From Smittium culicis (lineage: Eukaryota > Kickxellomycota > Harpellomycetes > Harpellales > Legeriomycetaceae): DNA of 17,514 bases. Location: assembly GCA_001970855.1 (NCBI GenBank), contig LSSN01005340.1:1-17514 (forward strand), written 5' to 3'. Made by a program: the position numbers and the translations under genes. Under the pieces are notes generated by a model that saw only the letters and a program-made list of their open reading frames with translations, was not told where the DNA came from and made no database searches. Each line of letters opens with the position of its first letter. Position 1 is the stretch's first letter. Below are positions 1-9,383 of the stretch, one piece after another.

Positions 1-1
1 C

Positions 2-1435
2 AAAGCTCCGGGAGCTGATGGTGTGCCATCTGAGGTATGGAAACTAGTGATTGCTGAGCCATCGCCTACATCACCACTAGCCAAAATAATAAATAAAATT
101 ATCAATTTAATGTATGACTCTGGGGATATACCCCAGTGCCTTGAAACCTCAGTAGTGGTCCCAGTACCTAAAAAAGGTGACCTGAAGGACCCCGATAACT
201 ACCGAGGGATATCACTGATCCCAACACTGGCGAAACTGATGGCCAAAATTGTGGCCACCAAACTCAGCAAAATCGATGCAAAATATAGTATATTAGTAAA
301 AGAGCAAGCTGGATTTCGGAATTTCGAGGAGTGTGCGGGCCAAGCGACCACTCTATACGAAATATTCCGCCGACGGAAAATTCAGAACAAGGAAACATGG
401 CTGAACTATATCGACTATAGCAAGGCCTACGACCGGGTCCCCCACATGGCCCTACTGCATAAACTGCGATCAGTGGGCATTGGGGGCAAACTCCTCAATA
501 TGATCAAGGGCATGTATGATGCTCCGAAAATCGCAGTTAGAGTTGGAAATGAAGTTTCCAACCCCACCGATTACCTCTGTGGAGTGCGGCAAGGGTGCCC
601 AGCCTCACCGATACTCTTCGATTTTTATATTAGCGACATATTAAAGGGCGTACGAGGTGTGCGGGTGCCTGGGCTCACCTCACGCATACCAGGACTACTG
701 TTTGCCGACGATGCCGTGCTATTGGCCGAATCATCAGCCGATTTACAAGCCGCACTGAACACCATAACCGAATGGTCGGACACTTGGGAAATGGCTGTGA
801 ATGCCTCCAAGTGCGGGATAATGACTATAAGCGGGGAGTTGACTACTGATATGATCCTGGAGGGTCAAAAAGTCGACTCCACCGACCAGTACACCTACTT
901 GGGCTATATTATGAATAGCAAGTGGGATGTATCTGGTACTATCAAAAACAACAAGAATAAGGTCAGGAAGGCTGTATACGCTGCGTACAGCTTCCTGAGA
1001 CGGTCTGATGTGCTCACAGCACTAAAAATAAAGTTCATAAACTCGGTTCTGATGCCGATTGGATGTTACGGTGGGGAGACATTTGGCATGAGCGAAGCCA
1101 GGTGTAAGCCCATACAGTCAAAAATCGACAAGGCAATCCGACTGGTTGCCAATGTCGGAAAATCAGCGGCCATGGAGCGCATCAGGGATGAACTGGGCAT
1201 AAGCTCAGTGTTCATGCGCACCAGCACAGCCCGTGAGCGTGCATATCATAAGTGGCCAACATCAAAAACATGGATCGCCGACCTCATCAAGGCACCGATG
1301 AAGGCTCGCATGGCCACCTGGGTGACCGGGGGCGCCCGGTGGATCAAAAAATTTTGCTCTCAAGATTCAAACGGTCAACCAAATACTTTTGAGCTGCAGC
1401 CGGTGGCGAAATCGCCGATCAATGACGATCAATGA
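2..1435 (+). CDS. LINE reverse transcriptase ORF2, 5' cut by window edge, C-terminus altered
   Basis: The frame is open from base 2, so the true start is upstream; the GTG at 23 is just an internal Val. Visible RT blocks in order are APGADGVPSE (5-34), NYRGISL near 200, AGF near 310, the catalytic motif YIDYSKAYD (407-433), GVRQGCPASPILF near 580-620, FADDAVLL starting at 701 with the Asp-Asp pair, and a thumb-like YLGY near 895. The palm therefore looks intact and could be catalytic. The last roughly 20 residues (after about 1372) are not the family sequence: compared with copy 2 the CCHC knuckle is deleted and the remaining bases are read in the wrong frame to a TGA at 1433-1435. It would copy element RNA into DNA at a nicked target if functional; the damaged C-terminus makes this copy probably non-autonomous. 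Confidence 0.88.
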   Translation, partial: KAPGADGVPSEVWKLVIAEPSPTSPLAKIINKIINLMYDSGDIPQCLETSVVVPVPKKGDLKDPDNYRGISLIPTLAKLMAKIVATKLSKIDAKYSILVKEQAGFRNFEECAGQATTLYEIFRRRKIQNKETWLNYIDYSKAYDRVPHMALLHKLRSVGIGGKLLNMIKGMYDAPKIAVRVGNEVSNPTDYLCGVRQGCPASPILFDFYISDILKGVRGVRVPGLTSRIPGLLFADDAVLLAESSADLQAALNTITEWSDTWEMAVNASKCGIMTISGELTTDMILEGQKVDSTDQYTYLGYIMNSKWDVSGTIKNNKNKVRKAVYAAYSFLRRSDVLTALKIKFINSVLMPIGCYGGETFGMSEARCKPIQSKIDKAIRLVANVGKSAAMERIRDELGISSVFMRTSTARERAYHKWPTSKTWIADLIKAPMKARMATWVTGGARWIKKFCSQDSNGQPNTFELQPVAKSPINDDQ

Positions 1436-1440
1436 CGATC
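1421..1440 (+). repeat. 10-bp tandem duplication inside LINE copy 1
   Basis: The unit AATGACGATC occurs twice back to back. Copy 2 has a single counterpart (AACGACGATC, around 17270). The extra 10 bases move the downstream reading frame by one, and the ATG in the second unit is not a real start. Confidence 0.85.
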
Positions 1441-1734
1441 GGCCGGTTCATACAGACGCCTATCCGCTCTGACGAAAAAATTTTACTTTCTAATTTCAAC
1501 GAAGCCCGGTTGGGGCTAGTTGGAAATCCCCTTGGAGGGGAGTCTAAACAATCTTTGAGCCAGTTTCGAGCTGGCACAGCCGAGCAAAATTTTGAGCCGG
1601 AAGCAGCCAAATTTTTGAACAGCATCCGCGTGCCCAGAACACTTACACTGCAAAATATAAGTGATTCACCAGCCCCCTTGAACAAATGCCCAGTGGGTAT
1701 GGAGCTGCTAGAGCGACGGAGGGGTGTTGGTTGA
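1436..1734 (+). pseudogene. Displaced C-terminal segment of LINE ORF2
   Basis: This is read in the frame one base away from the RT ORF. It contains the tail segment with PIRSDE, LLSNFNEARLGLVG and a final LLERRRGVG before TGA. The same LLSNFNEARLGLVG string follows the zinc knuckle without interruption in copy 2 (17115-17375), which shows that the segment belongs to the same protein and has been separated here by frameshifts. The closing segment is also recognisable in the relic ending near 2133, stop codon included. Confidence 0.75.
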
Positions 1735-1867
1735 AAAGTTATTATAATATTTTTTATAACTTTTTAAATATTTTTTGATAATTTTTAGTATACTTTTAAA
1801 TCATGTTTATAAATTCTCTGAGGCAAAAAAAATATATATGTCGGTACATTATCTGCTACAATCAAAT

Positions 1868-2141
1868 CTGAAAAATACTTTTCTTTATAATTTCAACGAT
1901 TTCCGGCAGGGGCTTTTCGGTGTACTACTTGAGAGGGGGGTGGATTTTAAGCAAACTTTGAGATGGATAAAGCTTTTGAATTCGATATAAGATTTGATCT
2001 GCGAGCAGCAAAATCTTTGTATGTCATTCTTGTTCCCATGCCACTTTAACTTAAAATTTTAAGCTATTAACTAAACCCTTTGAACCAATGATGGGTGGAT
2101 ATGAAGCTTATAGAGCGGCAGAGGGCTGTAGTTGAAAAGTT
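1868..2141 (+). mobile_element. Older relic of the same LINE 3' end
   Basis: This stretch aligns end to end with 1465-1745 of copy 1 but is much more diverged and AT-shifted. Landmarks shared in order are TTTCAACGA near 1891, a GAG-G run near 1931, CTTTGAG near 1956, GAGCAGCAAAAT versus GAGCAAAATTTT, and finally a block ending TAGAGCGGCAGAGGGC then TAGTTGAAAAGTTATT, matching the end of copy 1 including the stop codon. No coding capacity remains. It sits about 120 bases behind copy 1 in the same orientation, so the two 3' ends form a tandem. Confidence 0.75.
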
Positions 2142-2970
2142 ATTTTTTAATTTTTTTTTTACTTATGTTGTGATATCGTATAAGATGTTTAGTATTTTAT
2201 TAAAAATGTAAATTGCAAATAAAAGGAATATTTTAAGTATTTATATATATTTAGAATAAAATAGTTTTGTTTCTACTCGGTGTAAATTGGTATACCCCTT
2301 TGTTTAATTACACAATAACATTTTTATAGATGATACTACTCTTATTTAAAAATTATTAAAAAAAAATTAATAATTTTTTTTTTTTGGATACTTTTAATTA
2401 TGTTTAATTCTTTCCCGGGCCGTAGACTGTTTTTGATCTACCGAATTATGCCAATTTTGTTCCATTAAATCACTTAAATACTGCGCCGTATTCATTTTTT
2501 GTATATATAAAAATAACAGCAAATAATAGCTTGCTTAATAATCATAAAATCAACTTTTTTATAGAGTGTTGGACGGGAAAGGGTAAATAAACTCTCTGAA
2601 AAAAATTAAAAAATCAAAGTATAAGCGATTCACTGATATTTTTCAAAATTATTCAACTACATAGGGTCAAAAAAAAAAGGGCCGCAAATTTAACTTATTA
2701 TTTTTATTTATAGACTTTGGTTGGCTAATCAATTGCTAGAGATTTTTTATTTTATCTTTAATTTCTAGATATTGAAGGAAAAAAAAATTGCAGACGTAAA
2801 TTAGCAGTTTTTGCTAAAATTTTATCATCGCTTTTTTTTAGAACAATTTCTTTTCTTATATAATAACAAAATTCGAAAATATACATCAAAGTAACCCGCC
2901 CTTTCTAATTTACTCACCATACTTCCCCCCTTCAAATCACCATTGAGCCATTTATCTATGTAAATTTATT
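2142..2970. other. AT-rich intergenic region before the PPR gene
   Basis: Apart from MITE copy A, this stretch is AT-rich with long A and T homopolymers (for example around 2358-2390, where an A-run and a T-run face each other). A C-rich patch at roughly 2895-2935 lies just upstream of the PPR start. No ORF with coding character was seen. The PPR promoter must lie here. Confidence 0.5.
2404..2588 (+). mobile_element. TTAA-ended MITE-like repeat, copy A
   Basis: It begins TTAATTCTTTCCCGGGC and ends GTTGGACGGGAAAGGGTAAA. The reverse complement of the right end reads ACCCTTTCCCGTCC, so the termini are inverted repeats of each other. Internal landmarks shared with the other copies in the same order are GTAGACT followed by TTTTTGATCTACC, then ACAGCAAATAATA, then AATCATAAAATCA. 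There is no coding potential. TTAA plus a CCC start is the hallmark of piggyBac-type elements, so a non-autonomous piggyBac derivative is inferred. It lies in the region 5' of the PPR gene. Confidence 0.7.
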
Positions 2971-5784
2971 ATGCTAAGATACTACAAAATTATGAAATTT
3001 CCACTGAGCAGAGTAAATTATTGTAATATTTACGCCTCATTAGCTTCTAGAATTTTTAAGACAAATCCTGGTATAGGGTGTAGCTTTACGAACATCTCGA
3101 GCGTCAAAAAAAATCATTATTTTTTTCAAAATAGAAGATTTGACTTTAATAAGATAGATTTTCATACAATTATACCTAATAAACGCGAGAATTCTGAGTT
3201 AATTAAGAGTAATAGCGTTCATACTTTAGAATCTTCGACTTTAAATAAGGATAAATTTATATCGAGAATAGAAGGTATAGCAAGCTTGCGACTAAAAACA
3301 TTTCTAAGCACTCTTCACTCAAAAAGATTCAATAGCCCAAAATACAGTTTTACCTCTTACATTAATCTTGATTCGGAAATGAAAAAGCAGCTTGAAGTTT
3401 ATGATTTTAATGTTCTTCTATCATTTATCAGAAAGGGTGGTTTGGGTAAGAATAGGGTACCGATATCTAGTCAACTAAAATACATGGAAATAATATTCCA
3501 GGAAATGAAGCAGCTTGATAAGATTCCCGATTTATATACTTACAACGAACTTATTAGCATTAATGCAATGCTACTTAATTTTGAAAGGGTTCAATCGATT
3601 CTAAATAATTTGAAAAATTACGGCCCATACCCTGACATTGCTATATACAACAATGTAATTAAAATATACTCACACTCAAAAGGGACTATTGATCAAGCTC
3701 GATCCTGCTGGGACGAACTGGTTCGTCTTTCAAAAAATAAAAATTCAAATATTAAATTAGATAAAAAAAGTTTTACTGCTATTATAGCAGCTGAAGTTAA
3801 CGCACAAAACTGGGATTCTGTTAAAAAACTACTTGAAATGATGCAAGATTTAAGTTTAGAGGTTGATATAGTTCTAAGGAACATCATACTTCAAAGTATA
3901 ACCGAAAATTTTGACTTAAATTCTGCTCTTGAAGAATCAAAGCTTATCGAATCTACTGGTATAAAGCTTGACAGCGTATCTTATTACTTGTTACTAGATT
4001 TAGCTATTAGAGAAAATAATATTGATGTAGCTAAAGATTTACTAAAAAAAAGTATCGATAACAACTCTCCTATTGATTCTACACAGATATCTAATTTAAA
4101 TCTCAAGCCAGTTGAAATTATAGATTTTCTTGACTCATGCAAATATCAAATCGATCAACAATTGTATACTAACTTAATATATAAATCTTTAAAAAGTAAC
4201 GATTTCTTATCTGCATCTCTGGTTTTCAACCATATGAAAAAAAACAATGTTGAGTCAAATTTAAAAATATACACTTTGTGGATAAATAGCTTAAGCAAAT
4301 TCGGCCAAATTGAAAAGATTCACAAAGTATACAACGAAATGATATCCAAAGCAACACAGCCCGATATCATGATTTTTAACTCTATTTTTGAAGCAATTAC
4401 TATTGCAAAAACAAACCTTGTAAATAAAAAAAAACTTATCACTTTTTGGCTAAAAGAAATGAAGCATCAAAAAGTAGACAAAAATTCTTTTTTTTACAAC
4501 ACCATGTTTTCTTGCTATTCTTATCTCGGATTTGATATGTTTGGTTTCAAATATACTCTAGGAAGTATGATTGATATGAAAAATAGAAATATCATCGAGC
4601 TTGAAACACGGTCGTTTAATTTATTATTCAAGTCTTTTAACTCAGTCGCAAATTTGATCGACACCGACCCCAAAGCTATCTTAAATATTGTTCAGATAAT
4701 ATCCGAGTTTGAGCTAGGGTCTGGAAATGATAGATTTTTTGAAAGTATCTATGAATCAGGAGATAATTTCGATTTAGATCAAAGAAACAATCAAGATCAA
4801 GTTCACTCTGACAGATTGCACTTATTTGCTTCTACTCTAATGCGATGGTACTACTCCATGAAAAAAGAGTACAGCGTTCCCCCAGACTTTCAAACATACA
4901 ATCTGGTTTTAATGTTCCTTGTCAAGCTGAGCCAGCCGCTTTATGCAATAGATGTTTACAGGGATATGAAAGATTCTTTAAAAAGCGATCAATCAACAAT
5001 TTATCACATATTTTCCAAAAACGAAACTCTCCTTCTTAACCTTATTGAAATGTTTTACTCAAAAAATAGCCCTGAATTTGTACTAGAAATCTGGCGCGAT
5101 TTGATACAATTTGGACTTGAAATAGATCCATTAGTCATCGCTATAATGCTTAAAGCGTGTGACAAATTAGGATACAAAGAAACAATAAAAAACAATATGG
5201 CTTCTTTGCTCCCAATTAGCTATTCGGACTCCAGTTATAAAAGTAACCACACCAAATCAGATTCTTTAAACCAAAACCAAGTGATTTCAGGTTTACACCA
5301 AATGTATATAGCATCAGATTCGTTTATAAGTTCATGGTCAAAATCAGTGGATAACCGTGTTATGAATTTGTATTTGGTTTTGATGATTAAATATAATATG
5401 ATAAATGAAATCATGCCAACACTTGAGGCTTGGAAACTAGTTAATTCACCTCTTCCCAGTCTCACTTTAGATATACATAACAATACCATTTCTAGCGAGA
5501 ACGAAAATAGTTCATTTCCCACAAACTCCTTGTCAAAAAACTACTCTGAAACCTATAGGAAAACAAGTAGTTTCCACAATGGTCAAGTATCTAACCAAAT
5601 TACAAAAAATTCGCCTAGTATCAACGATCAAGCTTATTTTTTAAATGAGCAAATGGTAGAAGGTTTGTTCAAGTTACTGTCAACAAAGAGCGTCGTTGAA
5701 AAAAGTAATGGTGATAGTAAAAAAATTCTTGCACAACTTGGAAAATTTATCGAAGTTTTTTATCCAAATTCATTACCTATTTGA
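2971..5784 (+). CDS. Pentatricopeptide repeat (PPR) protein, probably mitochondrial
   Basis: A single uninterrupted ORF encodes 937 aa. The N-terminus (about residues 1-60) is rich in Arg, Lys, Ser, Phe and Tyr with almost no acid, which fits a mitochondrial presequence. PPR-like helical pairs follow. The clearest start at PDLYTYNELI (about 186), PDIAIYNNVIKIYS (221), LDKKSFTAII (263), LDSVSYYLLL (333), QLYTNLIYKSL (397), NLKIYTLWINSL (430), PDIMIFNSIFEA (464), VDKNSFFYNTMF (502) and PPDFQTYNLVL (637). Such proteins bind organellar RNA and act in its processing, stability or translation. The C-terminal 200 residues are Ser/Asn-rich and lack clear repeats. Which fungal PPR family it belongs to cannot be told by eye. 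Met8 (2992) is an alternative start. It is the only sizeable gene here without introns. Confidence 0.85.
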   Translation: MLRYYKIMKFPLSRVNYCNIYASLASRIFKTNPGIGCSFTNISSVKKNHYFFQNRRFDFNKIDFHTIIPNKRENSELIKSNSVHTLESSTLNKDKFISRIEGIASLRLKTFLSTLHSKRFNSPKYSFTSYINLDSEMKKQLEVYDFNVLLSFIRKGGLGKNRVPISSQLKYMEIIFQEMKQLDKIPDLYTYNELISINAMLLNFERVQSILNNLKNYGPYPDIAIYNNVIKIYSHSKGTIDQARSCWDELVRLSKNKNSNIKLDKKSFTAIIAAEVNAQNWDSVKKLLEMMQDLSLEVDIVLRNIILQSITENFDLNSALEESKLIESTGIKLDSVSYYLLLDLAIRENNIDVAKDLLKKSIDNNSPIDSTQISNLNLKPVEIIDFLDSCKYQIDQQLYTNLIYKSLKSNDFLSASLVFNHMKKNNVESNLKIYTLWINSLSKFGQIEKIHKVYNEMISKATQPDIMIFNSIFEAITIAKTNLVNKKKLITFWLKEMKHQKVDKNSFFYNTMFSCYSYLGFDMFGFKYTLGSMIDMKNRNIIELETRSFNLLFKSFNSVANLIDTDPKAILNIVQIISEFELGSGNDRFFESIYESGDNFDLDQRNNQDQVHSDRLHLFASTLMRWYYSMKKEYSVPPDFQTYNLVLMFLVKLSQPLYAIDVYRDMKDSLKSDQSTIYHIFSKNETLLLNLIEMFYSKNSPEFVLEIWRDLIQFGLEIDPLVIAIMLKACDKLGYKETIKNNMASLLPISYSDSSYKSNHTKSDSLNQNQVISGLHQMYIASDSFISSWSKSVDNRVMNLYLVLMIKYNMINEIMPTLEAWKLVNSPLPSLTLDIHNNTISSENENSSFPTNSLSKNYSETYRKTSSFHNGQVSNQITKNSPSINDQAYFLNEQMVEGLFKLLSTKSVVEKSNGDSKKILAQLGKFIEVFYPNSLPI

Positions 5785-6263
5785 TTTACCTATAAAATGT
5801 CTTATTTTGTTATCTGTTTTAAAAACCTTAGAAGAATATGTTTTGCGAAAAGTATATTTTGTGTTACCACAATATTATATTTAAAAATGACACGCTATAT
5901 ACAATGAAATAAAATTTAGAACCTAGAGTAATTTTTTTAAAAAATAAAGTTAAAATAAAAACCACTTCAACTTTAAATTTCTACTTTTTAGCTGTTACCA
6001 AGTTTTAAAAAATAATCTTAGTAGGCGAAGTTAGTTTCTAATAGAAGCTTTTCTAAAATTTTAGATATGTAATTCGATTTACTAAAAGAAAGTCGAATGG
6101 CCTTTATCAAGAAACCATTTATTAATACGAATTTGAAAAGTAATACTAGGTAATAGCTAATATAAAAAACTAGTAACAACAATATGGTTTATGGGTGGAA
6201 TTATATTGGAAAAAATTTTTCAAGTAAAAAATATATACAAAGATATTATTTTAGTTATTAATT
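5785..6263. other. Convergent intergenic gap (PPR / BMT5)
   Basis: This is the 3' space shared by two genes pointing at each other. It is AT-rich, with several AATAAA-like stretches that could serve as polyadenylation signals (for example near 5906). No gene or clear repeat was seen. Confidence 0.5.
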
Positions 6264-7497
6264 CTATGATCGGAGAGATTCTTTTCTAACAAAAACAAAA
6301 GTTTTTGGGGATTTATTTACGACTTCAGAGTTTTCGCCAACAGAAAGTCCAGTTTTGAATCCAAGGGTTCTTCTGTGTTCGTAGCCTGGGTATTCGGCGA
6401 CGTCAAATTTGACAGTAGTTTTGATAGCGATTTTCCCAGACTTTTTAGCAATTGATCTAATATTCCAGCTGTCATAAGGTTCGCCTGATTTCAAGGTAAC
6501 GTGGATTTCTCCATCAACGTTTGTGTTTATTTGGTTTGTTTGCGGTTTAGAATCTTCATATCCGAGATCATCACCATTTTCGTCAAAATCAAGGAGACCA
6601 GGATTTTCGGAACTCTTTACTTCTGTTTCTACCTCAGAGTCAGACTCTTCATATTGCTTGCTTCTTTTTTTAATATTTTTTTGCAGATTTTTTTTCTTTT
6701 TAGTAATTTTTTTAGGGGTGTTGTCATTGGTAAGCAATCCTGAAGCTTCATTAAAGAAGCTGAGTAAAAGTTCTTGATTGATTCTAACATTCCTATCCTT
6801 ATCAGCTATTCCAGCACCTAAGTAAATGAGATAAAATAAGTATCAAGTTTTTTAGAATTATTCAATATCTACACGATTGAAATTAAGAAGTGTGAAAGGT
6901 GAAAATTTTATATTGGAGTATAAAATTTGGCTGCTAATGGGTTTAAATTGATAAATTTGTACCTGCGTGAGGAAAGTTGAAGACGATTTTAGTGAATTTT
7001 TGGTTTTTTATTGCTTTTGTTTTGAGAAGCTTAGCACAGTCAATCGAAAACATAACAGTTCCACCAAGCTCTTTAAACCGAGAAATAATATCCTGACAGT
7101 CCTCGTATTTAGTAAATAAATCCTTTTCCGAATCAAGGCAAGTAGCAAGTATATTTTTTCCAGTTCCCAGTTTTTCAGCTAAAGATTTTGCAAAGCTAAA
7201 ATTACCTATAGATAAATTATTTCATAAAAATATAGAATTATAATTTTTTTTTTGAATTTTCGTAAAATGTATATTTATGAAGGATAGAAATATGATAGAT
7301 TATTTACCTTCTCCAATCAATAGAATTTTATCTTGTGTTGAGTAGAGCTGGATTTTATTATGATTTTGGATATGCTTTTTAGCTTTAGCAGCTTCTTGTA
7401 TTTTGTTAGCAGTTTTTTCAATTTTTTTGATTTTATCATATTTGATCAGGTGCTGTTTGAGTCTATCCTTTAGTGTAGTTTTCTTTGTTTTTGCCAT
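6264..7497 (-). CDS. BMT5: 25S rRNA (uridine-N3)-methyltransferase, Bmt5 type
   Basis: Three exons on the minus strand (7497-7308, 7205-6963, 6817-6264) join in frame to 328 aa; the introns of 102 and 145 nt run GTAAAT...TATAG and GTACAA...TTAG. The spliced protein has a Lys-rich N-terminus, the SAM-binding motif LLIGEGNFSFA (about 59-69, created across the first splice), FNFPHAG (139-145, across the second), DKDRNVRINQELL (150-162), a basic patch (180-198, possible nucleolar signal), an acidic linker, and the family C-terminus GEPYDSWN (256-263) and YPGYEHRRTLGF (287-298). Yeast Bmt5 (336 aa as I recall) methylates U2634 of 25S rRNA in the nucleolus; length and motifs agree. It is divergent from the sulfoxide reductase gene and convergent with the PPR gene. 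Confidence 0.92.
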
Positions 7498-8461
7498 ATT
7501 TAATTTATTTTTACTTAAGGATTTATCCTTGATTTTTGAATTTTTTAGTTTGAATAGTTCAGATTTTGAAAATTGAGGTGTGTCGTATAATCTTTTCGAA
7601 TTGGTATTTAGGAGTAGAACAGTTAAATATTACCTTTGCTTTATGATTGAACTGGTAAATAAAATTGTTTTTTTTTGGAATTTATAAAAAAACTTGTACT
7701 CTGGATCAAAGCTCAAAAATCTGCAAATTTTTTTTTATTCGTTAGTAATTGGCTACGACTTAAAAGAATTTTCGGATATTTTTACTCAATAGGTTATAGC
7801 TTTTTATATTATATTTAATTTATAGTCAATTACTGGATATTTTTAAAAGTAATGATTTATCTCTTGAATTATTGGCCAAATTCAAGCGTATCAGAATCCG
7901 CAAATCACAGTCTATAAATAAGTTTAAGCGAATTGGGAATAGATACAAAGCTATTACCCTTTTTATGGGCTGTAGACTACTTTTGTTCTACAAAATAATT
8001 CAAACAGCATTCAATAAAAAAAAATCAAATTCCGTGTCTAATTCAATTATTGGTATTTTTTTTTATGGCAGCAAATAGTTGATTCGCTTCTAAATCATAA
8101 TCGAATCATATAAAGATTTTTTTAAAGGCTGTTGGGCGAGAAAGAGCTGAGTGACAATTTCTAAAGGGTTTCAGTAACAGTTATGTAGTTAATCACGAAA
8201 ATCAGCCAATAGGTAGCAAAGTGTTGATGCCTGTATAGCAAAAATTGCGCAATATTTCGATATTTGTTGCTACTCTTTAAAACTAATAGCAATCCTTGCT
8301 TTTTTTCACTCAAGCTCATATCTGTTAGTAATTTCTTTTACACTAGCTTTTGAACATAAATATTTAAATAAGGACTATAGTGGTCTAGCTTACAAGTAAA
8401 AAACAGAAAACCAGGAAATTGAAATTTCTTTTAGATATACAACTAAATATTTAACTAAATA
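7498..8461. other. Divergent promoter region (BMT5 / fRMsr) with a MITE
   Basis: This 964-bp AT-rich gap separates two divergently transcribed genes and must hold both promoters. The only structured content I can identify is MITE copy B. The open frame at 7872-8078 has no ATG start and runs through the MITE, so it is not a gene. Confidence 0.5.
7953..8149 (+). mobile_element. TTAA-ended MITE-like repeat, copy B
   Basis: About 197 bp. The left end reads ATTACCCTTTTTATGGGC followed by TGTAGACTACTTTTGTTCTAC. Internal GCAGCAAATAGTTG and AATCATAATCGAATCA follow, and the right end is GTTGGGCGAGAAAGAG. The order and spacing match copies A, C and D, but the terminal TTAA is eroded on both sides, so this is an older insertion. 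It lies between two divergent genes. Confidence 0.65.
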
Positions 8462-9157
8462 ATGGTGTTGGATAATGAACATAAAACGATCGTCGCAGGC
8501 TCAAAAGTCGAGTTTTACAACGAGTTAGCTGAAAAAGTCGAGTATCTATTACTGGAAGATAATGTTGTAAGTTCCCACTAATGAATAGCTAAAAATCTTT
8601 ACTAATTTTAAAATTTTATATTGCTCTAATTCTTATAAAGAATTATTATGCATGCCTAATAAATTCGGATTAAATATTTTAGTTAACAATGATTTATTTA
8701 GATAACGAACATGGCAAATTTAAGCGCATTAGTGTACCATGAACTTCTAAGCACACCTCTTCGTAAAGATAAGCCCGTTAACTGGGTTGGATTTTACTAC
8801 CTACCCAAAAAAACGATCCAGGACGCATCAATAGATCCCAAGGACTATAGTTTGGTACTGGGCCCCTTCCAAGGCAAAGTGGCGTGTACAGTGATCAAAT
8901 TTGGACGAGGCGTATGTGGAAGCGTTGCAGTTTCACACGAACCAGCCCTCGTCTACAACGTTCATGACTTTAAAGGCCATATTGCTTGCGACAGTAGCTC
9001 TTTGAGCGAGTTAGTTATTCCTATCATTTTGAACGGCCAGCTCGTTGGTGTTTTTGACCTAGATTGCTCTGTAATTGGTGGCTTTGATAACGAAGATTTG
9101 GTTGGAATTCAAAATTTGGTTTCAATTTTTTTAAAAAAAAGTGATTGGTCTCTCTAG
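8462..9157 (+). CDS. fRMsr: Free methionine-(R)-sulfoxide reductase (GAF domain)
   Basis: Two exons (8462-8566 and 8702-9157) around a 135-nt intron GTAAGT...TTTAG join in phase 0 to give 186 aa. Exon 1 supplies the N-terminal helix (EFYNELAEKVEYLLLEDN), without which the ATG at 8711 would start inside the fold. The GAF domain shows NWVGFYYL (62-69), GPFQGKVAC (89-97), GRGVCGSVA (103-111), a third Cys in HIACDSSS (128-135) and ELVIPI. The three cysteines fall at 97, 107 and 131; the spacing of 10 and 24 matches the catalytic set of yeast YKL069W. The enzyme reduces free, not protein-bound, methionine-R-sulfoxide in the cytosol using thioredoxin. All catalytic residues are present. Confidence 0.93.
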
Positions 9158-9383
9158 ATTCCGTTTGTTTTCTCTCTGATTTCGTGCCAATTAAAGCGTT
9201 GTATCAAATAAAGCTGATTTTTAGCCTACTTTTTAACTTTAACTATGACATTTACATTTACATTTTATCCTTTTTCTTCCAATTGTAATTACAACTAATA
9301 AACTGCTTTAACATATGGATTTTCTGCGTCGAATTTTAGTCCTTGTTTAAACATCCATTCATGCAAACCTTATATACTTTACT

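Larger units (their letters stand above)
1..1745 (+). mobile_element. LINE-type non-LTR retrotransposon, 3' part (copy 1)
   Basis: The copy enters from the left edge, inside the reverse transcriptase ORF, and runs through the conserved C-terminal segment to a stop at 1732-1734, followed by a short AT-rich tail. Its base composition is visibly richer in G and C than the AT-rich host genes. Direct comparison with the second copy at 16690-17487 shows where it has broken: about 266 bases are missing near 1372 and a 10-base unit is doubled at 1421-1440. A third, more diverged 3' end follows at 1868-2141. The order RT, then CCHC knuckle, then conserved tail is typical of LINE ORF2; the exact clade is not assigned. 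The 5' end, including any endonuclease domain, lies outside the window. Confidence 0.9.

Noticed and set aside
7872..8078. ORF of 68 aa with a basic start
   Set aside because: It starts at TTG and runs through MITE copy B.
8711..9157. ATG at 8711 as the reductase start
   Set aside because: It would lack the conserved N-terminal helix; exon 1 at 8462-8566 supplies it with a good GTAAGT donor.
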